Source of the DNA: Chitinophaga varians
GTDB lineage: Bacteria; Bacteroidota; Bacteroidia; Chitinophagales; Chitinophagaceae
Direction of reading: 5' to 3'
NCBI RefSeq assembly: GCF_014529945.1
Contig: NZ_JACVFB010000007.1
Location: 489,129 to 553,128, forward strand
DNA length: 64,000 nt
Under the pieces are notes generated by a model. It was not told where the DNA came from, searched no databases, and saw only the letters and a list, made by a program, of their open reading frames with translations. Shown here one piece after another: positions 43,301 to 50,165 of the stretch. The position numbers and the translations under genes are program-made. Numbering within the stretch: position 1 is the first letter of the stretch; each line of letters starts with the position of its first letter.

Positions 43301-43745
43301 CGGCAAGTTTGGCGGCCAGGTAATGTCCGTAACCCAGTCTGTAATGGACCAATACGGCGTATCCAAAGCCACCGGCGATGCCCGTGATGCAGGAGGCGTG
43401 GCTATCAACGGTGTGGGGCCGGACCAGAAACCCGTTACCAGCGTAGACCCGCTGAAATGGTACAGCACTATCGGTGGCCGCGAAGCCGTATCCGGTGAAT
43501 ATATGTACAGTGCCACTGTAGTGAGGCTGCGCGAGCTGTCACTCGGTTACACCGTTCCGGTGAAAAACAGCTGGATGAAAGCCCTGCGCTTCTCCCTCAC
43601 TGGCCGTAACCTGATTTACTTCTACAAAAAAGCACCATACGATCCGGAAATGACCATGTCTACGGCCAATGGATTATCCGGCGTAGACATTTTCATGCCG
43701 CCGGCCACCCGCAACTATGGCCTGTCGCTGAATGCCACGTTCTAA
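40398..43745 (+). CDS. SusC/RagA TonB-dependent receptor with STN domain (PUL 4)
   Basis: A 1115-aa outer-membrane transporter. A 23-residue n-region precedes the signal core (MKLTATLLLAVTLHLSAKSF). Then STN (RLALYDVFNNISKQTGYEF... LDYSIVNKIIVISP), a carboxypeptidase-like domain (GTVTGADGKPLFNISIQVKG), the plug (MVTALGIKRSEKAITYAMQ... VLKGASAAALYGSQGANGVI) and the barrel, ending TRNYGLSLNATF. The ALGIKRSEKAITYA plug start marks the RagA-like SusC subgroup, different from the VVGYGT type of PULs 1 and 2. SusD starts 30 bp later; the GH18 gene suggests N-glycan import. Confidence 0.95.
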   Translation: MQQLTTGKACRSGRPLLRKFLLVMKLTATLLLAVTLHLSAKSFSQTVTIKGKRLALYDVFNNISKQTGYEFVYDEKLLQGSGPVNIHVNNAPLKDVLDRCLKDKPLDYSIVNKIIVISPKPVPEIVLQATPVKGTVTGADGKPLFNISIQVKGTTRGAITNEQGSFSIQAGPKDVLVFSSIGYETKEITVGNNTSLTIVLNSSNTQLTGVMVTALGIKRSEKAITYAMQQVNGGELTKAKDPNLINTLNGKVAGLSISPSASGVGGSAKVVLRGNKSGIGNNQALYVIDGVPMNNSLTNQPTSAYGGSNAYDGGDPVSNMNPEDIESISVLKGASAAALYGSQGANGVILITTKSGKTGKTQINFSSGVNLSQAAYKPEFQNNYGETNASSPQSWGPKLNSPAANNMSAFFQTGQTYTNAISLSAGNEQLQTYFSYANTAATGIEPGNKLGRHNINFKETGHFLNNKLTAEADVNYMTQKIDNTPLSGLYFNPLTGLYLFPRGQNIRPFKDQFAIPDPSRNFLPVQNWAYLEDIQQNPWWITKRNPNALDRNRLLLNASLKYQINSWLHVLARGSIDRINDVYEQKMYAGTYKVLAPANGVYNYNNTTTTQQYGDLLLNYNLPLAKDFHLTGVVGGSLRDVKTTGVKFNSGQDGLKIANVFNIQNFNTMNALKSGTVPENHGQFQSVFGSASLSFKEMVYLDVTARNDWSSNLAYTPNASYFYPSVGMNLILSQMMQLPEAISFLKVRGSYAEVGNSPDPYKSHTADNIFGVGSAISNTQAPFTDLKPEKTKSLELGMEWHFIDNRLTADITYYKTNTHNQTLSIQSPPASYYDLFFFNAGNIQNKGVEAVLRYDVFRGGKFQWSTGINYSVNDNRIIELAATNPEFVLSGASGANFVSKFKVGGSFGDIYGTTLQRDEQGRIKIDDKGSPIKQGGDFVYLGNANPKWQMGWNNNLSYGDFTLSFLIDGKFGGQVMSVTQSVMDQYGVSKATGDARDAGGVAINGVGPDQKPVTSVDPLKWYSTIGGREAVSGEYMYSATVVRLRELSLGYTVPVKNSWMKALRFSLTGRNLIYFYKKAPYDPEMTMSTANGLSGVDIFMPPATRNYGLSLNATF

Positions 43746-43775
43746 TCTATGCTTGTCCACCGTAAAACTGAAAAC

Positions 43776-45410
43776 ATGAAACATATCAATATATTCTTCG
43801 GTAAACACCGTCTTGCAGCCATTGCAGCAACGATGCTGCTGGCTTTGAGCGCCTGCACCAAAAACTTTGAGCTGTACAATACCGACAATACCGGCATCCC
43901 TAACGGCATGCTGGAAGCAGACTTCTATAATCTCAGTTATTTGAAGACTGCCACCATGGCTATTTACAACTTCTCTGGCGGCGGAGATCCCAACTCGTTC
44001 CAGTTACAACAAAACCTGAATTCCGACTGCTTCTCCGGTTATTTTGCTTCAGCCACCCCATTCAATGGCGGCAAAAACAACCTGAGCTATTTTATGATGA
44101 CCGGCTGGAACGGAGAAGCTTTTAAAGTAGGCTACCTGAGCGTCATGGGACAACTGGCCAAACTGCGCCAGTCCAATATTCCGAAGGACTTCCCGGCAGT
44201 ATGGGCCGTAGCCCAGATCATACAGGTGACCGCCATGAGCCGCATTACCGACACCTACGGGCCTATTCCCTACAGCAATGCCGGTGGCAGCAAAACCAGC
44301 ATCGACTATGACAGTCAGCAGGAAATATATGTCCGCTTCTTCAAAGAGCTGGACACTGCCAGCACCAGCCTCCGCGATTTCATTGCCAGCGGCAAAACGC
44401 TGCCATTCAAATTCGGCGACTTTGACCTGGTGTACAATGCCGACTTCAACAAGTGGCTACAGTTCAGCAATGCGTTAAGATTACGATTAGCCATGCACGT
44501 TATTAAAGCCGACCCTGCCCTTGCCAAAGCAGAAGCAGAGAAAGCACTCGACCCCGCAAAAGGCGGCGTGATCACCGGTAATGACGGCAACATGACCGTA
44601 AGTATTCCCGGTGCCGGCTATACGAATCCGCTGGTGTTTATCGCACAGAACTGGAACGATATCCAGATCAATGCCTCCCTGCAATGTTACCTGACCGGTT
44701 ATAAAGATCCACGCCTCAGCAAATACATGTCAAAATCGACCGATGCGACCATCCCTTCACAATACATTGGTATCCGTTTAGGCAGTATCACCAGCTCCAA
44801 TGCCAAAAGCGATTATGTAGGCTACTCCGCACTCAATTACCAGGACGGTGTATTTTCCCTGAACACGCCGGTACAACTGATGACAGCGGCAGAAGTTTAT
44901 TTTCTCAGGGCAGAAGCAGCGCTGAACAACTTCGCCAATGCCGGCGGCACCGCACAGGCGCTGTATGAAAAAGGCATCAGCACCTCCTTTGACCAATGGC
45001 ATGTAACAGGCGCCAGCTATATCAATAACAACACCAACACACCGGACAAATACATAGATCCGAAAAATGCGCAGAATAACATCGACACCCCCTCCCATAT
45101 TACTGTGCAATGGGTGGAAAATGCCACCCTTGCTGAAAAACAGGAACGTATCAGTACCCAGAAATGGCTCGCCATGTTCCCGGAAGGACAGGAAGCATGG
45201 ACAGAATTTCGTCGCACCGGCTACCCCAAACTGTTCCCCGTTGTCAACAACAACAGCGGAGGCACTATCGATGGCACGTTGCAGATAAGAAGACTCCCTT
45301 TCCCCCAGAATGAATACAACACTAACAATGCAGCAGTGACCAAGGCCATCGGTTTACTCAGTAAACCACAGGATACCGGCGGTACGCCGCTTTGGTGGGA
45401 CAAACGATAA
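43776..45410 (+). CDS. SusD/RagB-type lipoprotein, SusD-like_2 group (PUL 4)
   Basis: A 544-aa outer-membrane lipoprotein; ATG 43776 starts a clean lipoprotein signal (LLALSAC, Cys27), whereas the ATG at 43749 adds nine residues. The pattern FPAVWAVAQIIQVTAMSRITDTYGPIPYS, KWLQFSNALRLRLAMHVIK, VQLMTAAEVYFLRAEAALN and QKWLAMFPEGQEAWTEFRRTGYP belongs to the SusD-like_2/SusD_RagB group that pairs with RagA-like receptors, matching the subtype of its SusC. It should bind the glycan or glycopeptide released by the GH18 enzyme encoded downstream. Confidence 0.93.
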   Translation: MKHINIFFGKHRLAAIAATMLLALSACTKNFELYNTDNTGIPNGMLEADFYNLSYLKTATMAIYNFSGGGDPNSFQLQQNLNSDCFSGYFASATPFNGGKNNLSYFMMTGWNGEAFKVGYLSVMGQLAKLRQSNIPKDFPAVWAVAQIIQVTAMSRITDTYGPIPYSNAGGSKTSIDYDSQQEIYVRFFKELDTASTSLRDFIASGKTLPFKFGDFDLVYNADFNKWLQFSNALRLRLAMHVIKADPALAKAEAEKALDPAKGGVITGNDGNMTVSIPGAGYTNPLVFIAQNWNDIQINASLQCYLTGYKDPRLSKYMSKSTDATIPSQYIGIRLGSITSSNAKSDYVGYSALNYQDGVFSLNTPVQLMTAAEVYFLRAEAALNNFANAGGTAQALYEKGISTSFDQWHVTGASYINNNTNTPDKYIDPKNAQNNIDTPSHITVQWVENATLAEKQERISTQKWLAMFPEGQEAWTEFRRTGYPKLFPVVNNNSGGTIDGTLQIRRLPFPQNEYNTNNAAVTKAIGLLSKPQDTGGTPLWWDKR

Positions 45411-45491
45411 CGAGATCCGGAGATAGTAATGTTATAGCAGGGTAACAATGTAGTTTGGTAAAGATATAATTACTGTACAATCTAAAAATTT

Positions 45492-45610
45492 GATGCTCCT
45501 GATGAGCAAAGCGTACTCATACAAAAAGGCATTTTCTGCCTGGTGCCGGTCTCAGATACCGAGCCATTTCCATCTATGATCCGCGCTGTTCACTACTCAT
45601 CAGGGGCATC
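45492..45610. promoter_or_regulatory. Long-range inverted repeat upstream of GH18 gene
   Basis: GATGCTCCTGATGAG (45492-45506) and CTCATCAGGGGCATC (45596-45610) are inverted copies with 14 of 15 positions matching, 89 bp apart, in the 236-bp space between SusD and the GH18 gene. The GH18 start is 36 bp past the right arm. It may be a 5' leader structure or a regulator site. Confidence 0.4.
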
Positions 45611-45646
45611 AGTTGTCATCATATCTATCACCGTTAAAAATTACGT

Positions 45647-46594
45647 ATGAAAAAACAATTCCGCGTATGGTCATCCATGCTGATGCTGACCTCCTGTTCA
45701 ACCCTTTTGTTTATGGCCTCCTGTAAAAAGGAGGAACTTTCCCCCAACAATCAGCAAACCAAAACTGAACCTATAGTGGAAACCGTTACCAAAGCGGGCG
45801 GTAAATCTGTTTGTTACGTTGAAGTCAACAGCAACAGTCTGCTCAATACCGGCAAGTATACACTTACCACCGGCGGGCAACAGCTGTTTGACATTGCTAT
45901 CATTTTTGCAGCGAACATCAATTACAACACCAGTACCGGCAAAGCCGTGTTGTACAACAACCCGAACGTGACCAATGTACTGGTAAACAAAAACACGCAG
46001 ATCGTGCCGCTGCAAAACAAAGGCATGAAAGTATTATTATCTATCCTTGGAAACCATCAGGGCGCCGGCTTCTGTAACTTCACCAGCCGCGCTGCTGCCA
46101 AAGCTTTTGCCCAGCAGCTGGCTGACACCGCCAACTACTACGGCCTGGATGGTATTGATTTCGACGATGAATATGCCGACTATGGCAACAATAGCCTGCC
46201 ACAGCCGAATGACAGCTCTTTTGTCATGCTCCTCGACGAACTCCGGAAGCTGATACCGACCAAAATAATATCGTTTTATTATTATGGTCCCGCCGCTTCT
46301 CGTCTGTCCTGGGGTGGAAAAAAAGCAGGTGATTTTGTCAACTATAGCTGGAATGCCATCTATGGCTCTTATTCCGTGCCCAACGTGGCCGGTCTGCCCA
46401 AGTCCAACCTGGGCCCCGCTGCGGTAGATATTATGGTCACCAGTCAGAGCACCGCCAATTCACTGGCCACACAAACCAAGAACAATGGTTATGGCGTGTA
46501 CCTGTGGTATAATCTTACCAGTACCGATAAACATGTGTTCTTCTCCGGTGTGTCCAACATTCTTTACGGCAGCAGCGTAACCTATACGCCCTGA
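45647..46594 (+). CDS. Endo-beta-N-acetylglucosaminidase, GH18 (EndoH/EndoF1-like)
   Basis: A 315-aa surface or periplasmic lipoprotein (signal to Cys26, LFMASC) that should cut between the two core GlcNAc residues of N-glycans. The hallmark is GLDGIDFDDEYADYG: the GH18 DxxDxDxE signature with Asp168, Asp171, Asp173 and catalytic acid Glu175, matching the EndoH active site closely. KGMKVLLSILGNHQGAGF, ISFYYYGPAA and GVYLWYNL are other barrel strands as in EndoH. It is the last gene of PUL 4 and the only glycosidase there. High-mannose or hybrid preference is inferred from the EndoH similarity only. Confidence 0.93.
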   Translation: MKKQFRVWSSMLMLTSCSTLLFMASCKKEELSPNNQQTKTEPIVETVTKAGGKSVCYVEVNSNSLLNTGKYTLTTGGQQLFDIAIIFAANINYNTSTGKAVLYNNPNVTNVLVNKNTQIVPLQNKGMKVLLSILGNHQGAGFCNFTSRAAAKAFAQQLADTANYYGLDGIDFDDEYADYGNNSLPQPNDSSFVMLLDELRKLIPTKIISFYYYGPAASRLSWGGKKAGDFVNYSWNAIYGSYSVPNVAGLPKSNLGPAAVDIMVTSQSTANSLATQTKNNGYGVYLWYNLTSTDKHVFFSGVSNILYGSSVTYTP

Positions 46595-46625
46595 TACCCT
46601 GTTTACAACTAGCTGTTGGAACGAA

Positions 46626-46655
46626 GGCCGGCCTTTTCAGGCCGGCCCTTTTTTT
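46626..46655 (+). terminator. Intrinsic terminator of PUL 4
   Basis: GGCCGGCCT-TTTC-AGGCCGGCC is a perfect 9-bp GC-rich stem (46626-46647) followed by C and seven T residues. It starts 32 bp after the GH18 stop. Confidence 0.95.
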
Positions 46656-46883
46656 GAGAAACCATTTGGGCTGCGTTATCAATCATATCTGTCGCAAGGC
46701 AACCGGATAAAAAGGTCTTTTCCCGGACAGCCCGGTCCGGCAACTGCTTTAAATGCAGCTACCCCAGGTAAACTATTTACCCAGGGTAACAAAGGAAAAA
46801 TTATTTTTTTCAGGAAAAGTTTGCCGGACAAGTAGCAACAGGGGGGTAATGGCAGGAGCTTCAGGAACAAACATCCATAGCTG
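46656..46883. other. Spacer between PUL 4 and the NRPS operon, with two hairpins
   Basis: A spacer of 228 bp with no gene. It contains CCGGAC-agcccg-GTCCGG (46723-46740) and a hairpin around GGTAAA-CTA-TTTACC with outer ACCC/GGGT pairs (about 46761-46791). One of these may end the leftward NRPS transcript, but neither has a T-run on that side. Confidence 0.45.
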
Positions 46884-47684
46884 TCAGCGGGAGGCGATAC
46901 TTTCCGGACCAACGGCCAGCAGCACCTGTTGCGTAGTAGCTTCCCTCACCAACGCTTTAGCGAGGGACGCTGTGGAGTCAATGATGAGCATATCTTTCAC
47001 ATTCTTTATCGCAGGCACAAAAGAAAATTCAGTACAGCCGAGAATAATCAGTTCTACTCCCCGCTTTCTGAAATAATCGATCGATTCATCGATCAGCAGT
47101 AGCGCTTCGGGTGATACTTCCCTGGCATTGGACTTGAGCCCAAAGTGGTCATCATATATTGCCCGGTGGACCACCTGCTGTTGAAATGTTTCATCTGGCA
47201 ACACCACCTGATAGCCAGCCTGCCGCAATATCTCCGGATAAGTGGAGAAGCGATAGGAACCGTTGGTGGCCATGATACCGATTTTTCGGACGTGCGGGTA
47301 TTCCTGTTGTATCTGACGACAGGTTTCAAGTGGCATATTCAACAGGTGTACGTGACAATTGCTGCTTTGCAGCTCCTGCACTATTACGTCGAAAATCTCC
47401 GGAACGTAAGCTGTATTGCAGGCCATCCCTACCACAGAAGCACCCACCAGTTCCAGCTTTCTCACAATTGCCGCAATGTTATACCCGGGATTAACAACAG
47501 ACTGGCCTTCCAGGAAAGAAGTGCGGTCTACGATGTGCGACGGAAAAGACATCATTACGACAGACAGATGTTCCTGATCTCTGGTAGCGCCGGTGAGGGC
47601 TGTTATCCTGCTGCACAGCTCCACACCTGCCTGCGGCCCCATCCCACCAACAATGCCTATCACGGGTTCTTTATTGATGTTCAT
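46884..47684 (-). CDS. Aspartate/glutamate racemase family protein
   Basis: A 266-aa cofactor-independent racemase. The two catalytic cysteines are in place: Cys89 in GMACNTAY and Cys217 in LGCTEF; the N-terminal IGIVGGMGPQAG is the substrate-carboxylate loop of the aspartate racemase type. It most likely makes D-Asp (or D-Glu). As the last gene of the NRPS operon, 22 bp after the dioxygenase gene, it would supply a D-amino acid to the peptide or to the cell wall. Asp rather than Glu is favoured by the MGP motif; this is inference. Confidence 0.9.
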   Translation of the reverse strand: MNINKEPVIGIVGGMGPQAGVELCSRITALTGATRDQEHLSVVMMSFPSHIVDRTSFLEGQSVVNPGYNIAAIVRKLELVGASVVGMACNTAYVPEIFDVIVQELQSSNCHVHLLNMPLETCRQIQQEYPHVRKIGIMATNGSYRFSTYPEILRQAGYQVVLPDETFQQQVVHRAIYDDHFGLKSNAREVSPEALLLIDESIDYFRKRGVELIILGCTEFSFVPAIKNVKDMLIIDSTASLAKALVREATTQQVLLAVGPESIASR

Positions 47685-47706
47685 GTTGATCTGTATAAGT
47701 CGGTCA

Positions 47707-48660
47707 TTACTCTGACATGGTCACCAACACTTTCCGTTCTCCGGTAAAGGGATTTCTTCCATGTGCAATCAATTCGTTATCAACTATCAGTAGTTCATTC
47801 GCCTCCCATGCCGGCGCGATGGTTAATGCGCTGATCGTATCCATCATATCGTGGATCATACTTTCTTCGATCTCTTTTCCATCTCCAAAACAAACGTACA
47901 TGGGAAATTCTTCCGGGCTGTCGTACAGCAGCATCATACTTTCATACACCTCTTCTCCCAGCTGAATGGGGTGAAACTGATCTATCTGGTTAAACCATAC
48001 CTCCTGCTGTGTTTTTCTATGTTTAATGATACCGGGACTGGCTTGCCGCAGGATAAGGCCATTGTCATCCTTCCATTCAAAATCGATACCGTACGTCCGG
48101 CAATAGGTTTCCAGTTGCGCCCGATCGTTCGTCTCAAAAGTATCCTGCCATGATGGTCCTACTCCGGTACCTCCATGCAGGTTACGGATATAGGAGATCC
48201 CTCTTTTCCGGACCTCCTCCACAATAGTTTTGTCCATCTGCCGTAATATCTCCCGGCTGTCTGCCAGTAATGTTTCGCCCCCTGTTTCTGCGGGCACCAA
48301 ACATGTAAAATAAAGCCTGCCGGGCCATTTGGCGGAATACGACAATTCATTGTGCATCGTAATCTTCTGTGTCTTGTCATATTCCGTGGAGGTGTAGATA
48401 TTGCCGGCAAGTTTGGTACGGGGCGAGTTACCGTCAATGTAGCTGATAAATTTCGACGAAATACGGTCTACTATCTGTTGAAATCCTCCTACGTCCGAGA
48501 TATTGACACCGGTGAATTTCAGTGCGCCCACCGTGCTCAGTATTTCTTCGATAGCTGCTTCATTTGCGCTGTAAAGGGATATAAACGAATCAGCATCCGC
48601 AGCATTCGTGTTGATGACCGATGGGAAGTTTACCTGTATCATAAGGCTTTCGTTTAACAT
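47707..48660 (-). CDS. TauD/SyrP-like Fe(II)/2-oxoglutarate dioxygenase
   Basis: A 317-aa non-haem iron oxygenase. The metal triad is visible: His103 and Glu105 in MHNELSYSA (HxE in place of the more usual HxD, as in SyrP-like enzymes) and His300 in IAHGRNPFTGER, with Arg309 expected to bind 2-oxoglutarate. SyrP-type members hydroxylate an amino acid, often Asp, at the beta position while it is tethered to an NRPS carrier domain. The position between the serine hydrolase and the Asp/Glu racemase in the NRPS operon supports such a role. An alternative start lies at the seventh codon (ATG 48642). Confidence 0.88.
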   Translation of the reverse strand: MLNESLMIQVNFPSVINTNAADADSFISLYSANEAAIEEILSTVGALKFTGVNISDVGGFQQIVDRISSKFISYIDGNSPRTKLAGNIYTSTEYDKTQKITMHNELSYSAKWPGRLYFTCLVPAETGGETLLADSREILRQMDKTIVEEVRKRGISYIRNLHGGTGVGPSWQDTFETNDRAQLETYCRTYGIDFEWKDDNGLILRQASPGIIKHRKTQQEVWFNQIDQFHPIQLGEEVYESMMLLYDSPEEFPMYVCFGDGKEIEESMIHDMMDTISALTIAPAWEANELLIVDNELIAHGRNPFTGERKVLVTMSE

Positions 48661-48679
48661 AAATGATCATTTTTTGATA

Positions 48680-50164
48680 TCAGTGATGAAGTGCGGGTTC
48701 TTTTTTTATTTCGTTTTTACAAAGACGGATGTAGGTATCTGCTTCCTCCTGATCATACTGCAATGCTTTTGCTTTCACAAAGCATGCCTGCGCCTTGCCG
48801 TATTTTTTCTCTTTGAACCAGGTCATTCCCATCAAAAAGTGAGACAAGGCAGAAGTGGGGAAATACCGGATGCTGGTCGTCAACAGTTGTCGTGCTGTGG
48901 TGATATCTTCATCCAGGAAAATATCCGCCAGTTCATTGAGCGTATTACGCTGTAGTGCGTTCCGGGCAGCAAAGGCTTCCACAGCGGCCATCATCGGAGC
49001 GATGCCTTTTTCGCGGTAGATGCCCAGCAGATCAAATGCAGGGCCCGGATATTGACAATACACTGAATCGTCCAGTGCTGCAGCCGGGTCCAGGCCGCAG
49101 CCGGAAAGTGATGCCAGTTTCGCGTCTATTTGTCCACCACGATCGCTATTGGTAAGGTAAATCAGTCCTCGTTTGTGTGGTACCGAGTAGTAGAGCCTCG
49201 CTTTAAACCCATCATTGCTACCGTTATAGGAAACGATGGTATCGTTGGCGGTCCTGATCAGTCCAAAGCCATAACTCATGAACACGAAAGGATTTTCCTT
49301 GTCAGTTTGCATAACGGGTTGCAGCATGGTCATTTTAGCGGCGTGATTCAGTCCACCTTCCGCGAAGATAGCGATGACCAGACGGGCAAAATCCGCGGCA
49401 GTTGTGTGAACAGACGTAGAAGGAAGCGCTGCCCGGGGCTTCCATTTATCCAATGGCTTTCCGAGGCTGTTATGCCCGAAAGTGTAGTTTGACGGCACTT
49501 CCGGTAGTCCGGAACTGAACTTCAGATAGGTATTTTTAAGGCCAAATGGTTTCAGCACCATGCTATCTATGTAAGTATCGTAGGGACTATGCAGGATGCC
49601 TTCCACTACTTTGGCCAAATATTGAAATCCCTCACCGGAATACGTATAGGCTTCGCCGGGATTACGGACAATCTCCAGCTTATCTCCTGTGTTGTCCCAG
49701 ATCCAGTTCTCCATACCGGAAGTATGGCTGATAATCATTCCCGGGGTGATCCGTTTGTATCGCTCATCGTGCATGAGTGCAGGATACTCCTGGTATTCAC
49801 ACATCGGTTTGGAGAGGTCCAGCTGTCCCTGCTGCACCAGTTTATACACCACATACACCAGGAATACTTTGGACAGCGAGCAGGCTTCGAAAACAGTTTC
49901 GGGGTCCACCTTCTGTTGGCCGGACAGGTTTCTGTATCCGTACTGATTGTGGAACACGATGCTGTCATTGTCGATAATCGCCAATGAGAGGGCAGGTATG
50001 CCGGTGTTCTCCAACAGCGTCCTTACATCAGCGTCCAGCAGCTGTTTTTTGATGTGCCGGCCGTTGGAAACAAAATCGTCCTCCGTTTGAGCAATGGCCA
50101 CCACCGGTAAACAGATCAACAACATGATGATCATTATAGCTGATATTTCATACCGCTTCTTCAT
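48680..50164 (-). CDS. Secreted serine hydrolase, class C beta-lactamase fold, with C-terminal repeat region
   Basis: A 494-aa exported protein; ATG 50164 (MKKRYEISAIMIIMLLICLP) lies 1 bp after the NRPS-C stop and starts a signal peptide ending near VVAIAQ. The SxxK nucleophile is in EACSLSKVFL. The second motif reads YSGEG (Tyr kept, the usual Asn replaced), followed by ISHTSGM earlier and SYNGSNDGFK later, where HxG/KTG normally sits. Residues about 400-494 are helical and TPR-like (FPTSALSHFLMGMTWFKEKKYGKAQACF). Possible roles are hydrolysis of the exported peptide (maturation or self-resistance) or an unrelated peptidase. Because it is secreted, it is unlikely to release the chain from the cytosolic NRPS. 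Confidence 0.88.
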   Translation of the reverse strand: MKKRYEISAIMIIMLLICLPVVAIAQTEDDFVSNGRHIKKQLLDADVRTLLENTGIPALSLAIIDNDSIVFHNQYGYRNLSGQQKVDPETVFEACSLSKVFLVYVVYKLVQQGQLDLSKPMCEYQEYPALMHDERYKRITPGMIISHTSGMENWIWDNTGDKLEIVRNPGEAYTYSGEGFQYLAKVVEGILHSPYDTYIDSMVLKPFGLKNTYLKFSSGLPEVPSNYTFGHNSLGKPLDKWKPRAALPSTSVHTTAADFARLVIAIFAEGGLNHAAKMTMLQPVMQTDKENPFVFMSYGFGLIRTANDTIVSYNGSNDGFKARLYYSVPHKRGLIYLTNSDRGGQIDAKLASLSGCGLDPAAALDDSVYCQYPGPAFDLLGIYREKGIAPMMAAVEAFAARNALQRNTLNELADIFLDEDITTARQLLTTSIRYFPTSALSHFLMGMTWFKEKKYGKAQACFVKAKALQYDQEEADTYIRLCKNEIKKEPALHH

Positions 50165-50165
50165 A

